Notes: generated from the sequence alone by a model not told the origin. Counted from the stretch's first letter, positions 19,028 through 29,892 are shown. The stretch: 64,000 nucleotides of DNA from Nocardiopsis eucommiae (GCA_018388625.1 CP074402.1:5270001-5334000); one strand, 5' to 3'. Translations and numbers: made by a program.

Positions 19028-20689
19028 TCACTCGTCGGCGGATACCTCCGTGACCTGGCCGACCATCACCGCGGCCGGTTCCTGACCCGGTTCACCGGAC
19101 GGCAGGAGCGTGTCAAGGAAGGCACCCGGGAGGATTCCGAGCGCGAGGGTCGCCGCCACACCCACGGTGATCACACTTCCGGTGAGCACTCCGGCACGGG
19201 CCACCGTCGGACCCTCGCCCTCGGATTCCCGGAAGAACATCACAACGATGATCCGCACGTAGAAGTACGCGGTGACGGCGCTGCTGAGCACGCCGATGAC
19301 GACCAGCGGCGTCGCCCCGGCCGCGACGGCCGCCTCGAACACCGCGAACTTGCCGATGAAGCCGCTGGTCAGCGGGATACCCGCGAAGGCCAGCAGGAAC
19401 AGCGACAGCGCCAGGGCCAGCCCCGGCGAACGGCGCCCGAGCCCCGCCCAGCGGTCGAGGTCCCCGAGCTCCTGTCCGCCGTCCCTGGTGCGCACCAGGG
19501 TGACGACGGCGAACGCGCCCAGCGTGGTGAACCCGTAGGCGGCCAGGTAGAACATGGCGCCCGCGAGGCCCTCGACGCTGCCCGCGACCACGGCGGTGAG
19601 GATGAACCCGGCGTGCACCACCGAGGAGTAGGCCAGCAGCCGCTTGACGTCCCGCTGGGTGACGGCCACGATCGCGGCGACGACCATCGTCAGGATGGCC
19701 ACCGTCCACAGCATCGGCTCCCAGATCGCCGCCGAGGTGCCGAACGGCACGAAGAACACCCGCAGCAGGGCGCCGAAGGCGGCGACCAGCGTGCAGGAGG
19801 CCATCAGCGCGGTGATCGGGGTCGGCGCTCCCTGGTAGACGTCCGGCTTCCAGTTGTGGAAGGGCACGGCGCCGACCTTGAAGAGCAGGCCGATCGCGAC
19901 CAGGCCCACGCCCATGAGCAGCAGCGGCTCGCCGTTGCCGTCCTGGAAGATCTCGGCCCCGCCGGACTCCACCGCCTGACGGATCACGCCGAAGTTCACC
20001 GAGCCCGCGTAGCCGTAGACCATGGCGATGCCGAACAGGAAGAACGCCGAGGAGAACGCGCCGAGCAGGAAGTACTTGACCGCGGCCTCCTGCGAGAACA
20101 GGCGCCTCCTGCGGGCCAGCCCGCAGAGCAGGTACAGCGGGAGGCTCATGACCTCCAGGGCGATGAACATGACCAGGAAGTCGTTCGAGGCCGGGAACAT
20201 CAGCATGCCCAGCACCGCGAACAGCACCAGCGGGTACACCTCGGTGTGCTGCGAGCCCGCGAGGATGTGCGTGCGCTCCTCCTCGCTGCCCGGGACCGTG
20301 GCGGCCTGGGCCGAGAACGCGTCCCGGCCGTCCCGCCGCTCGGCGATCAGCATGAGGCTGATCAGGGCCAGCACGGTGATGGTGCCCTGGAAGAAGAGCA
20401 CCGTCCGGTCCACGGCCAGCACGCCGTTGGCGATGGTGGTGCCGTCACCGACCGCCTCCACCTGGAGGACCAGCAGGAGGAACGTGCCCAGCAGCGCGGC
20501 CGCCGCCAGGGCGATCTGCGCGGTGCGCCGGGACCCCTTGGGCCAGAAGGCCTCCAGGAGCACGCCCAGCACACCGGCGCCGAACAGCACCAGGAACGGT
20601 GCGAGCAGCCACCAGTCCAGGACCGGTGGAGCCTCGGTGACTCCGTGGAGCGCCGGGGGCGCCCCGTCCGCGAGGTTGAGGGGGATCAC
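19028..20689 (-). CDS. nuoN: NADH-quinone oxidoreductase subunit N
   Basis: 553 residues with about 14 membrane helices, an antiporter-like proton-pumping subunit in the membrane arm of complex I. Conserved lysine/glutamate helices are visible (SQEAAVKYFLLGAFSSAFFLFG; VKRLLAYSSVVHAGFILT). GTG 20689 overlaps the nuoM TGA by 3 bases. It is the last gene of nuoA-N. No frame break was detected. Confidence 0.95.
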   Translation of the reverse strand: MIPLNLADGAPPALHGVTEAPPVLDWWLLAPFLVLFGAGVLGVLLEAFWPKGSRRTAQIALAAAALLGTFLLLVLQVEAVGDGTTIANGVLAVDRTVLFFQGTITVLALISLMLIAERRDGRDAFSAQAATVPGSEEERTHILAGSQHTEVYPLVLFAVLGMLMFPASNDFLVMFIALEVMSLPLYLLCGLARRRRLFSQEAAVKYFLLGAFSSAFFLFGIAMVYGYAGSVNFGVIRQAVESGGAEIFQDGNGEPLLLMGVGLVAIGLLFKVGAVPFHNWKPDVYQGAPTPITALMASCTLVAAFGALLRVFFVPFGTSAAIWEPMLWTVAILTMVVAAIVAVTQRDVKRLLAYSSVVHAGFILTAVVAGSVEGLAGAMFYLAAYGFTTLGAFAVVTLVRTRDGGQELGDLDRWAGLGRRSPGLALALSLFLLAFAGIPLTSGFIGKFAVFEAAVAAGATPLVVIGVLSSAVTAYFYVRIIVVMFFRESEGEGPTVARAGVLTGSVITVGVAATLALGILPGAFLDTLLPSGEPGQEPAAVMVGQVTEVSADE

Positions 20690-22319
20690 TCCTCGTCTCC
20701 TTCCGCGTCGCCGTCCGCGACCGCCACCTCGTCGGCCGGGGCCTCCACGGTGCGTTCGACGGCGGGGTTGATCACGTTGAGCAGGGGCTGCGGGTAGACG
20801 CCGAACGCGATGATCAGGGCGATCAGCGGGGCGACCGCCCAGGTCTCACGACCGGACAGGTCCGGCAGCGCCGACAGCTTCTCCGGGGTGGGGCCGGTCA
20901 TCGTGCGCTGGTACATCCACAGGATGTAGAGCGCGGCGAGGACCACGCCGAGCGCGGCGATGACCGCCGGGACCGGACTGAAGGCGTACACGCCGACGAA
21001 CACCAGGAACTCGCTGACGAAGGGGGCCAGGCCCGGCAGAGCCAGACCGGCCAGACCCGCGATCAGGAAGACCCCGGCCAGCTTGGGCGCGACCTTCTGG
21101 ACGCCCCCGTAGTCCTCGATCCTCGCGCTGCCCCGGCGGGCGATGAGGAAGCCCACGATCAGGAAGAGCGCGCCGGTGGCGAACCCGTGGTTGACCATGT
21201 AGAGGGCGGCCCCGGCCTGGGCCTGTTCGGTCAGGGCGAAGATGCCCAGGGTGATGAAGCCGAAGTGGGACACCGAGGTGTAGGCGACCAGGCGCATCAT
21301 GTCGCTCTGGCCGATCGCGAGGATCGCACCGTAGAAGATGCTGACCAGGCTGAGCGCGACCACGGGCCACACGAACCACGAGACGGCGGCGGGGAACATC
21401 TCCAGGCAGTACCGGAGCATCCCGTAGGTGCCGACCTTGTCCAGCACGCCGACCAGCAGGACGGCGGTGCCGGGGCTGGACGACCCGGCGGCGCTGGGCA
21501 GCCAGGTGTGCACGGGCCACATCGGGGCCTTGATCGCGAAGGCGATGAAGAACCCGAGGAAGAGCCAGCGCGCGGTGGCCGGGTCGACGGCCGCGAGGGC
21601 GCCGCCCGGGTCGGTGAGCTCCGTCCACAGGAAGGTGCCGCCGATGACGTACACGCCGATCACCGCGACCAGCATGATGAGGCCGCCGGCGAGGCTGTAC
21701 AGCAGGAACTTCATGGCCGCCTTGGCGCGGTCGGCGCCGCGTCCGTAGCGCCCGATCATGAAGTAGACCGGGATGAGCATGGCCTCGAAGAACACGTAGA
21801 ACAGGAAGACGTCGGTGGCGGCGAAGACACCGATCATCATCGCCTCGAGCGCGAGGATGAGCGCGAAGTAGCCGCGCCCGCCGTCGTCCCGGTCGTCGTG
21901 TTCCCGCCAGGCGGCCAGGACCACCAGCGGTACGAGGATCACGGACATCAGGATCAGCACGAGGGCGATGCCGTCGACGCCGACCGCGAAGTGGACCCCG
22001 AAGTAGGGGATCCAGGGGTAGACCTCCTCGAACTGGAGGCCCCCGCCCCGGAGGTGTCGAAGTTCAGGGCCATCGCCACGACCAGCAGCAGGGTCGCGAC
22101 GGAGAAGCCCAGGGCCAGGCGCTTGGCGGGCTCGGCCGAGGCCGCCCCGCCCGTCGCGGGACGGACCTTGGTGGCGGTGGCCGTGCCGGAGGCCGACCCG
22201 GCGCCGGCCGAGGCCGTGGCACCGCCCGACGCCGCCGGGGCCTTGACGCGCGGCAGCGCCCAGATGACGGCCGCGCCGATCGCTGGGAGCGCGATCGCGA
22301 GAGTGAGCCAGGGGAGCAT
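20686..22319 (-). CDS. nuoM: NADH-quinone oxidoreductase subunit M, frame broken once
   Basis: About 544 residues after repair, an antiporter-like pump subunit. Conserved features include FYVFFEAMLIPVYFMIG, AFAIKAPMWPVHTWLP and MRLVAYTSVSHFGFI. Residues 26-70, between the first helix and the next, form an unusual Ala/Gly/Ser/Thr-rich insertion that typical NuoM proteins lack. The frame breaks at C-run 22040-22044, where one base joins NFDTSGAG to LQFEEVYPWIPYFG. ATG 22319 directly follows the nuoL stop at 22320. The break falls in a conserved respiratory gene and is almost certainly an error. Confidence 0.95.
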
Positions 22320-24272
22320 TTAGAACCTCACAACCAGCGTCGCGGCGACGATCACGGCGCCGAGGAGCATGGTGAGCGCGTAGGTGCGGGCGAACCCGGT
22401 CTGTGTCCGGCCGAGTCCGGTGGAGGAGTCTCCGACCCCGGCACCGAGCCCGTTGACCGCGCCGTCGATGACCTTGTCCTCGATGACGACCAGCGCCTTC
22501 GTGAGCACCTGGCCGGGTCGCATGAACAGGCCCTCGTTGATCTCGTTGCCGTACAGCTCGTTGCGGGCCGCGTCGGTGACGAGGTTGCCCTGGGGCGCGG
22601 TGCGCGCCACGGGCTTGCGCAGGTACATGAACCAGGCCAGGGCGACGCCCAGGACCAGCACGACCAGGGCGGCGATGCCGTAGGGCGCGGTGAAGGCGTG
22701 GCCCACGGTGAAGTGGTGCGGCTCGGCGCCGATGGCCGGGGCGAGGAAGCCCGCGAACCGGTCGCCGAAGACCAGGAAGGCGCCGAGGGCGACCGACCCG
22801 ATCGACAGCACCACCATGGGTGCGGTCATGCTCACCGGCGACTCGTGCGGGTGCACGCCCTCGTCCCAGCGCTTCTCGCCGAGGAAGGTCATGAAGACCA
22901 TCCGCGACATGTAGAAGGCGGTGAGCGCGGCGCCCGCGATGATCGCGGTGCCGAAGACCGCCCCGGCGGTCCCGCCGATACCGAAGGCGGCGGAGATGAT
23001 GCTCTCCTTGGTCCACCAGCCGGACAGGAACGGGACCCCGATGATGGCGAGGTAGCCCAGGCCGAAGGTGGCGAAGGTGATCGGCATCTTCGACGCCAGG
23101 CCGCCGTACCGGCGCATGTCGACGCCGTCGTTCATGCCGTGCATGACCGAACCGGCGCCCAGGAACAGCCCGGCCTTGAAGAAGCCGTGCGTGATCAGGT
23201 GGGCGATGGCGGCGACGTAGCCGACCGGGCCGAGCCCGGCGGCCAGCACCATCATGCCGATCTGGCTCATGGTGGAACCGGCCAGGGACTTCTTGATGTC
23301 GTCCTTGGCCGAGGCGATCAGGCCGCCCGCGATCATGGTGGCGGCGCCGACCGTCATGACGACCGTCTGCGCCACCGGGGCGCCCTCGAAGATCGGCCCG
23401 GCGCGCACGATCAGGTACACGCCCGCCGTGACCATGGTGGCGGCGTGGATGAGCGCCGACACCGGGGTCGGGCCCTCCATGGCGTCCAGCAACCACGCCT
23501 GGAGCGGGAGCTGCGCGGACTTGCCGCAGGCGCCCAGGAGCAGGAGCAGGCCGATCGCGAGGAGGACGCCGTCGCTGGCGCCCGGGACCGCGGCGAAGAC
23601 GTCGCTGAAGCTGACCGCGCCGAGCACGGTGAACATCACCATGATCGCCACGAGCAGGCCGACGTCACCGACCCGGTTGATCAGGAACGCCTTCTTGGCC
23701 GCGGTGGCCGCCGTGGGCTTGTACTGCCAGAACCCGATGAGCAGGTAGGACGCGAGGCCCACACCCTCCCAGCCGAGGAAGAGCAGCACGAAGTTGTCCG
23801 CGAGGACCAGCACGAGCATGGCCGCGACGAACAGGTTGAGGTAGGCGAAGAACCGCCGCCGGGCCGGGTCGTCGGCCATGTAGCCGAGCGAGTAGACGTG
23901 GATGAGCGAGCCCACGAAGGTGATCAGCAGGACGAAGCTGATCGAGAGCGGGTCCACCAGGAGGTTGATCCGGGCGGAGAAGTCACCCGCCGCGAACCAC
24001 TCGTAGACCGGTACGGAGACGGAGCGCTCGGCCGCGTTCCGGCCGAGGAGGTCGAACAGGGCGAGGACCGCCCAGACGAAGGAGCCGATCGGCAGGGCGG
24101 TGGCCAGCAGCGGCCCCCACCCGTTGGTGCGCCGCCCGCCCAGCAGCAGGATCGCCGCGCCCACGAGTGGCAGGGCGATCAGCAGCCAGGCGTTCGACAG
24201 CACCGCGCTGTCGGCCGTGGTCGCCACCACGGGATCGGCGGCGAGGTACGCGTGATGTTGTGTCACTGCCAC
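22320..24272 (-). CDS. nuoL: NADH-quinone oxidoreductase subunit L
   Basis: 650 residues, intact. This is the largest antiporter-like pump subunit, with about 16 helices and the long lateral helix near the C-terminus. Signature stretches: FLGWEGVGLASYLLIGFW, LQAWLLDAMEGPTPVSALIHAA, IKKSLAGSTMSQIGMM and AHLITHGFFKAGLFLGAG. It lies 8 bp after nuoK. The C-terminal part (NELYGNEINEGLFMRPGQ) matches actinobacterial NuoL. Confidence 0.97.
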   Translation of the reverse strand: MAVTQHHAYLAADPVVATTADSAVLSNAWLLIALPLVGAAILLLGGRRTNGWGPLLATALPIGSFVWAVLALFDLLGRNAAERSVSVPVYEWFAAGDFSARINLLVDPLSISFVLLITFVGSLIHVYSLGYMADDPARRRFFAYLNLFVAAMLVLVLADNFVLLFLGWEGVGLASYLLIGFWQYKPTAATAAKKAFLINRVGDVGLLVAIMVMFTVLGAVSFSDVFAAVPGASDGVLLAIGLLLLLGACGKSAQLPLQAWLLDAMEGPTPVSALIHAATMVTAGVYLIVRAGPIFEGAPVAQTVVMTVGAATMIAGGLIASAKDDIKKSLAGSTMSQIGMMVLAAGLGPVGYVAAIAHLITHGFFKAGLFLGAGSVMHGMNDGVDMRRYGGLASKMPITFATFGLGYLAIIGVPFLSGWWTKESIISAAFGIGGTAGAVFGTAIIAGAALTAFYMSRMVFMTFLGEKRWDEGVHPHESPVSMTAPMVVLSIGSVALGAFLVFGDRFAGFLAPAIGAEPHHFTVGHAFTAPYGIAALVVLVLGVALAWFMYLRKPVARTAPQGNLVTDAARNELYGNEINEGLFMRPGQVLTKALVVIEDKVIDGAVNGLGAGVGDSSTGLGRTQTGFARTYALTMLLGAVIVAATLVVRF

Positions 24273-24280
24273 GTCGCCTT

Positions 24281-24580
24281 CTAGTGCTTGAGCAGGTTCG
24301 CGTCATCGAGCGACGCCGACCTGCGGGTTCGGAAGATCTGCATGATGATCGCGAGGCCCACGACCACCTCGGCGGCGGCCACGACCATCACGAAGAAGGC
24401 GACGACCTGCCCCTCGATGTCCCCGTGCATCCGGGCGAACGCGACGAACGCCAGGTTGCAGGCGTTGAGCATGAGCTCCACGCACATGAAGACGATGATC
24501 GCGTTGCGTCGGACGAGGACGCCGACCGCGCCGATGGTGAACAGAAGCGCCGCGAGGACGATGTAGTTCATCGGGTCCAC
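24281..24580 (-). CDS. nuoK: NADH-quinone oxidoreductase subunit K
   Basis: 99 residues with three helices and the buried glutamates of NuoK (FMCVELMLNACNLAFVAF and AAAEVVVGLAIIMQIFR). The GTG at 24580 is preferred over ATG 24571 because GGAGG sits about 10 nt before it. It overlaps the 3' end of nuoJ. It forms part of the proton-translocating E-channel of complex I. Confidence 0.95.
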   Translation of the reverse strand: MDPMNYIVLAALLFTIGAVGVLVRRNAIIVFMCVELMLNACNLAFVAFARMHGDIEGQVVAFFVMVVAAAEVVVGLAIIMQIFRTRRSASLDDANLLKH

Positions 24581-25529
24581 GAGGACTCGACCTCCTGTCC
24601 GTTGCCGTTGCCGTTCTCTTCGCCGTCGGTGGCGGCGGCCGAGCCGTCCTCACCGTGGTCGGCGGGGTCCTCGTCCTGGTCGGCGGTGATCCCGCCCTCC
24701 TTGGAGTCGGCCGAGTCGGACCCCCGCCGGGGAGCGCGTCCCGCCCGGACCGGACGTCCATCGGGACACCCGACTGGTACTCGGGGTCACGCGCGGCCAG
24801 GACCGGGTTGAGCGAGAGCTTCGAGACCGTGCCGTCGGGCAGCAGCGCGGGCATGTCGATCGCGTTGTGCCGGGCGTAGGTGCCGGGTCCGGGCAGCGGG
24901 GTGGGGTGGTCGCCCCTGATGCGGTCCTCGGAGATCTCCCGCTGGGTGCGGCGCCTGCCCGTGCGGGCGGTGTGCGCGAGCACCATGGCGCCGAGCACCG
25001 AGGTGACGAGCAGCGCGGCGGTGGCCTCGAAGGCCACCACGTAGCGCAGCAGGAGTTCGCTGGCGATCCACGGGATGGTGCCGCCGACCGGGGTGGCGGC
25101 GGCCGCGATCCCGGCCGGGTCGCCCACGACGATCCGGGTGATCCCGGTGGTCAGGGCGCCGACGAAGCAGATCGCCACGATCGCGGTCATGAGCCGCTGT
25201 CCGCGCAGGGTCTCCACGAGGGAGTCGGCGGAGCTGACGCCCACGAGCATCAGGACGAACAGGAACAGCATCAGCACGGCGCCGGTGTAGACGACGATCT
25301 GCACGACCATGAGGAACGGGGCCTCGTTGATGCCGTAGAAGATCGCCAGGCCGACCATGGCCAGCGCCATCGACATGGCCGAGTGCACGGCCTTGCGGGA
25401 GAAGACCACGCCGAGTGCCCCGAGCACGACGATCGTGCCCAGGACCCAGAAGACCGTGGCCTCACCGGAGCCGATGGGCGCCGACGCGGCGAGGTGCTGC
25501 GCGGGGGTGTCGGGGGTGAGCGGGTTCAA
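24568..25529 (-). CDS. nuoJ: NADH-quinone oxidoreductase subunit J, frame broken once
   Basis: About 320 residues after repair. Five helices occupy residues 20-190 (FWVLGTIVVLGALGVVFSRKAVHSAMSM and VVQIVVYTGAVLMLFLFVLML). A long hydrophilic tail ends in an Asp/Glu/Gly/Asn-rich stretch (GEENGNGNGQEVESSWTR). The frame breaks at C-run 24721-24725; repair gives a TGA at 24568 that overlaps the nuoK start. The only plausible start is TTG 25529, overlapping the nuoI stop. The extended acidic tail is longer than in E. coli NuoJ. Confidence 0.93.
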
Positions 25530-26074
25530 CGGACCGCCCCCGTGTTCTCCGGCCGGTCCTGGGTCCCGTGCTCACCGCGCCCGGTGGCGTAGTAGTCGTG
25601 GTCGGTGTCACCGAGGCGCATCGGGTGGGGCGGCTGCTCCATGCCCTCGCGCAGCGGGGCCAGCAGCTGCTCCTTGGTCCAGATCAGGCTCTGCCTGTTG
25701 TCGTCGGCCAGCTCGTACTCGTTGGTCATGGTGAGGGCCCGTGTCGGGCAGGCCTCCACGCACAGACCGCACAGGATGCACCGCAGGTAGTTGATCTGGT
25801 AGACGCGCCCGTACCGCTCACCGGGCGAGTACCGGTCGTCCTCGGTGTTGTCTCCCGCCTCCACGTAGATGGCGTCGGCCGGGCAGGCCCAGGCGCACAG
25901 TTCGCACCCGATGCACTTCTCCAGGCCGTCGGCCCACCGGTTCAGCTGGTGCCGTCCGTGGAAGCGCGGCGCCGTGGGGCGCTTGACCTCCGGGTACTCG
26001 ACGGTGGGCACCTTCTTGAACATCGTGTGGAAGGTGACACCGAAACCCTTGACGGGGTTGAGCCACTCAAGCAC
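25526..26074 (-). CDS. nuoI: NADH-quinone oxidoreductase subunit I (two [4Fe-4S] ferredoxin)
   Basis: 182 residues. Two CxxCxxCxxxCP clusters are visible, CIGCELCAWACP near residue 58 and CILCGLCVEACP near residue 100, binding N6a and N6b that pass electrons to NuoB. The start is GTG 26074 (VLEWLNPVKGFG) with GGGGAGG upstream. In the raw sequence this gene reads through in frame from nuoH as a 637-residue fusion. That is an artefact of one lost G at 26084-26087, because restoring it gives nuoH its own stop 8 bp inside nuoI. Confidence 0.95.
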   Translation of the reverse strand: MLEWLNPVKGFGVTFHTMFKKVPTVEYPEVKRPTAPRFHGRHQLNRWADGLEKCIGCELCAWACPADAIYVEAGDNTEDDRYSPGERYGRVYQINYLRCILCGLCVEACPTRALTMTNEYELADDNRQSLIWTKEQLLAPLREGMEQPPHPMRLGDTDHDYYATGRGEHGTQDRPENTGAVR

Positions 26075-27439
26075 CGGTAACCTCCCCTTCTTCTGGTTGC
26101 GTTCGGCGGTGGCGGCCGTGGCCGTCCGCGACGGTTCGGCGAGCACGCTGCTGCCGTAGTGGGCGGCGGTGCTCGGGGGCACCGGGAACCCGCCGAAGGA
26201 GGGTTCCTTGTGGGCGCGGCGCGCGTTCTCGGCGCGCTGGCGGGCCTCCTCCGCGCGCTCGCGGCGCACGAAGCGGACCCAGGCGGCGATGGCCGCGACG
26301 GTGGCGACGGTGAAGCCCGCGACCACGGCGGCGATCACCAGCGGGTGCGCGTCGTCGATGACGAGCATGCGGACGACGGCCACGCCGGTGATCCACACGA
26401 GCTGGATCGGGATGAGGACCTTCCAGCCGAGCTTCATGAGCTGGTCGTACCGGACGCGCGGGAGGCTGCCGCGGGCCCAGATGAACAGGAACATGACGGC
26501 GACGAACTTGAGCAGCCACCACAGGGCGGGCCACCAGCCCTCGTTGGCGCCGGGCAGGATCGCGGTGACCCCGGGCGGGGCGTACCAGCCGCCGAGGAAG
26601 AGCGTCACGGACACGGCCGCGACGGTGCACATGTTCACGTACTCCGCGAGGAAGAACATCGTGAACTTCATGGACCCGTACTCGGTCATGAAGCCGCCGA
26701 CGATCTCGCCCTCGCCCTCCGCCAGGTCGAACGGGAGACGGTTGGTCTCACCGACCATGGTGACGATGTAGATGAGGAAGGAGGGCAGGAGCAGCACCGC
26801 GAACCACAGGTTCTCCTGGGCCGCGACGATGCCGGAGGTGGTGAGCGTGCCCGCCATGATGAAGACCGCGACGAACGACAGGCCCATCGCGATCTCGTAG
26901 CTGATCACCTGCGCGGAGGCGCGCAGGCCGCCGAGCAGGGCGTACGGCGACTGGGAGGCCCAGCCGCCGAGCACGAACCCGTAGACGCCGAGCGCGGCGG
27001 TGGCCAGGACCAGCAGCGCGGCGATCGGCAGGTCGGTGAGCTGGAGCGGGGTCATGACCCCGAACAGGTTCACCTCGGGCCCGATCGGGATGACCGAGAA
27101 GGCGAGGAACGCGGGGATCGCGGCGATCATCGGCGCCGCGATGTACACGAACCGGTCCACCCCTCGCGGGATCAGGTCCTCCTTGAGGGAGAGCTTGATG
27201 CCGTCGAACAGGGACTGGAGGAGGCCGAAGGGGCCCATCCGGTTGGGTCCGTGGCGCTGCTGCATCCGGCCCATGACCTTGCGGTCGGCCATGATCATCA
27301 TGAGCACGCAGATCATCAGGAAGACGAAGATCGCGAGCGCCTTGATGGTGGTGATCCACCACGGGTCGTTCCCGAAGGCGCTCAGGGTGCTCTCCGAGGC
27401 CAGTACGGCCGCGCGCGGATCGAGAGCGGCGGGGGTCAC
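26067..27439 (-). CDS. nuoH: NADH-quinone oxidoreductase subunit H
   Basis: About 457 residues after repair. Eight or nine helices, with conserved RHGPNRMGPFGLLQSLFDGIKL, LGGLRASAQVISYEIAMGL and ETNRLPFDLAEGEGEIVGGF, the loops that form the quinone cavity with NuoB and NuoD. A charged cytoplasmic tail (Arg/Glu/Ala-rich, about 70 residues) is typical of actinobacteria. GTG 27439 overlaps the nuoG stop. Adding one base at C-run 26084-26087 ends the protein as NQKKGEVTGA; without it the frame runs into nuoI. Confidence 0.95.
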
Positions 27440-29892
27440 TGCTGCCTCCCGTTGGTGGTGGGCGCGGCCAGGATGACCGTCTGCCCGGCGGTGCCGCCCA
27501 GGTCACGGCGGATGTCGCAGCCGTGGGCGTTGGCCGGAAGCCAGACGACCCGGTCCGCGATGTCGGTGACGACCACGGGGACGGTCACCGAACCCCGCTC
27601 CCCCGTGACGCGGAGGGATCCGCCGTCGGGGACCCCGACCTCGTCGGCCGTGGCCTTGGACAGGTAGGCGCGCGGCTGGCGGGCGGTACCGGCGAGGTAG
27701 GGCTCGCCGTCCTCCATCCGGCCGGTCCCCAGGAGCTGCCGCCACGTGGACAGCAGGGCCTGCCCCGGGGCGGGTGAGACGGGCTCGGCCGGTCGGACGG
27801 AGGGTCCGGCGGGCCGGTCCCCACCCACACGCCCAGCTCCAGGAGCTCGTCGTAGGCGCCGGCGGCGTCCGGCAGACCCAGGTGGACGTCCATCGCGTTG
27901 GCGATCGCGGACAGCACCCGCAGGTCGGAGAGGGCCCCGGGCACCTTGAGCGCGTCACCGAAGGGCCGGTGGCGGCCCTCCCAGTTGACGAAGGTGCCGG
28001 ACTTCTCCGCGACGGCGGCCACGGGCAGCACCACGTCGGCGCGGTCCGTGACGTCGCTGGCGCGCAGTTCGAGGCTGAGCACGAACGGCACCCTCGCCAG
28101 GGCCTCGCGTGCGGCGTCCGGGTCGGGCAGGTCGTCCAGCTCGACCCCGGCGACGACCAGGGCGTCCAGCTCACCTGCGGCGGCCGCCGCGATGATCGCG
28201 TCGGTGTCGCGGCCGGGGGTCTCCGGCAGCGACCCGACGTTCCAGGCGCGGGCCACCTCGGCGCGGGCCGAGTCGTCGGAGACCGGGCGTCCGCCGGGCA
28301 GCAGACCCGGCAGCGCCCCGGCGTCGATCGCGCCCCGCTCACCGGCACGGCGCGGCACCCAGGCAAGCCGGGCCCCCGTGCGCCTGGCCAGCGCGGCGGC
28401 GGCGGTGAGGGCTCCGGGGACGGCGGCGAGCCGTTCCCCGACCAGGATGACGGCGCCCTCCTGGCCGATCGCCTCGACCACCTCGGGGTGTTCGGAGTCC
28501 AGGGCGTTGAGGGCGCGGGCCTCGTCGCCGGGGACGGTCCGGACCAGGGTGCCCGAGGTCTTGGTGAGGCCCAGGCTGGCGTGCGAGGCGATCGAGTAGA
28601 CCTTCAGGCCCCGCTTGCGCGATCCCTTGCGCAGACGCAGGAACGTGGAGGGCGACTCGTCCTCGGGCTCGAACCCGGCCAGCAGGACGGCGGGCGCCTT
28701 CTCCAGCGCGGTGAAGTCGACGTCCACCGGGGTCCCCGCCACGTGGGCCGCCAGGAAGTCGGCCTCCTCGGCGGAGTGCTCGCGGGCGCGGGCGTCCACG
28801 TCGTTGGTGCCCAGTGCCACGCGGGCGAACTTGGCGTAGGCGTAGGCGTCCTCGTAGGTCAGGCGTCCGCCGACCAGCACGCCCACCCTGCCCCGAGCCG
28901 CGCCCAGACCCTGGGCGGCGAGGCTGATCGCCTCGGGCCAGGAGGCGAACTCCAGGGCCCGGGACTCCTCGTCGCGGACCAGGGGGCGGGAGAGGCGGTC
29001 GGACCGGGTGGCGTAGGTGAACGCCCACCGGCCCTTGTCGCAGTTCCACTCCTCGTTGACCTGCGGGTCGTCCCCGGCCAGACGGCGGGTGACCTTGCCC
29101 CGGCGGTGGTCGGTGCGCTGGGCGCAGCCGCCCGCGCAGTGCTCGCACACGCTCGGGGTGGAGACCAGGTCGAAGGGGCGCGACCGGAACCGGTAGGCCG
29201 ATCCGGTGAGCGCGCCCACCGGGCAGATCTGCACGGTGTTGCCGGAGAAGTAGGAGTCGAAAGCCTCCCCTCGGCGACGCCGACCTGCTCCTGGGCACCC
29301 CGCTCCATCAGCTCGATGAGCGGGTCGCCCGCGATCTGCGCCGCGAAGCGGGTGCAGCGGGCGCACTGGATACAGCGTTCACGGTCCAGCAGCACCCCGG
29401 TGGAGAGCGCGATCGGCTTGGGGAAGGTCCGCTTGACGTCGACGAACTCGGTCTCCCCTGACCCGTGGACATGGCCTGGTTCTGGAGGGGGCACTCGCCG
29501 CCCTTGTCGCAGACCGGGCAGTCCAGCGGGTGGTTGATCAGGAGGAACTCCATGATCCCGCGCTGCGCCCGCTCCGCCACCTCGGAGGTGAGGTGGGTGT
29601 TGACCACCATCCCCTCCATGACGGTGATGGTGCAGGAGGCCTGCGGCTTGGGCATCCCGCGCCCGTTGCCCATGTCGGGGATCTCCACCAGGCACTGGCG
29701 GCAGGCCCCCACCGGGTCGAGCAGCGGGTGGTCGCAGAACCGGGGGATCTGGATGCCGAGCAGCTCGGCGGCCCGGATCAGCAGGGTGCCCTTGGGGACG
29801 CGGATCTGGAAACCGTCGATGGTGACGGTGATCAGGTCCTCCGGGGGCGGGGCGGGCGAGGACCCGCCTGAGGTGTTGGAGGTGACGGTCAC
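27436..29892 (-). CDS. nuoG: NADH-quinone oxidoreductase subunit G, frame broken three times
   Basis: About 819 residues after repair. An N-terminal [2Fe-2S] domain holds CDHPLLDPVGACRQC. Iron-sulfur ligands then follow in CPVCDKGGECPLQNQ, CIQCARCTRF and CPVGAL, with CEHCAGGC further on, and a molybdopterin-oxidoreductase-like domain fills the C-terminal half. It carries electrons from NuoEF into the peripheral arm. Breaks lie at C-runs 29462-29464, 29267-29270 and 27819-27822; each is repaired by one base and gives continuous family sequence. GTG 29892 overlaps the nuoF stop. The repeated, repairable breaks argue against a real pseudogene. Confidence 0.95.

Noticed and set aside
17043..19085. 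680-residue plus-strand ORF
   Set aside because: It runs across an out-of-frame real gene, a terminator and the antisense of the prenyl synthase. It has no motif.
18974..20797. 607-residue ORF antisense to nuoN
   Set aside because: It is His/Gln/Arg/Asp-rich shadow coding typical of the opposite strand of a high-G+C gene; nuoN on the other strand has clear family motifs.
22698..24284. 528-residue plus-strand ORF antisense to nuoL
   Set aside because: Low-complexity shadow; nuoL is intact on the opposite strand.
25526..27439. NuoH-NuoI gene fusion
   Set aside because: Explained by one missing base at 26084-26087; both genes regain normal ends.
27436..29892. nuoG as a pseudogene
   Set aside because: Each of three breaks is repaired by one base in a C-run and the same error type affects essential genes elsewhere in the window.
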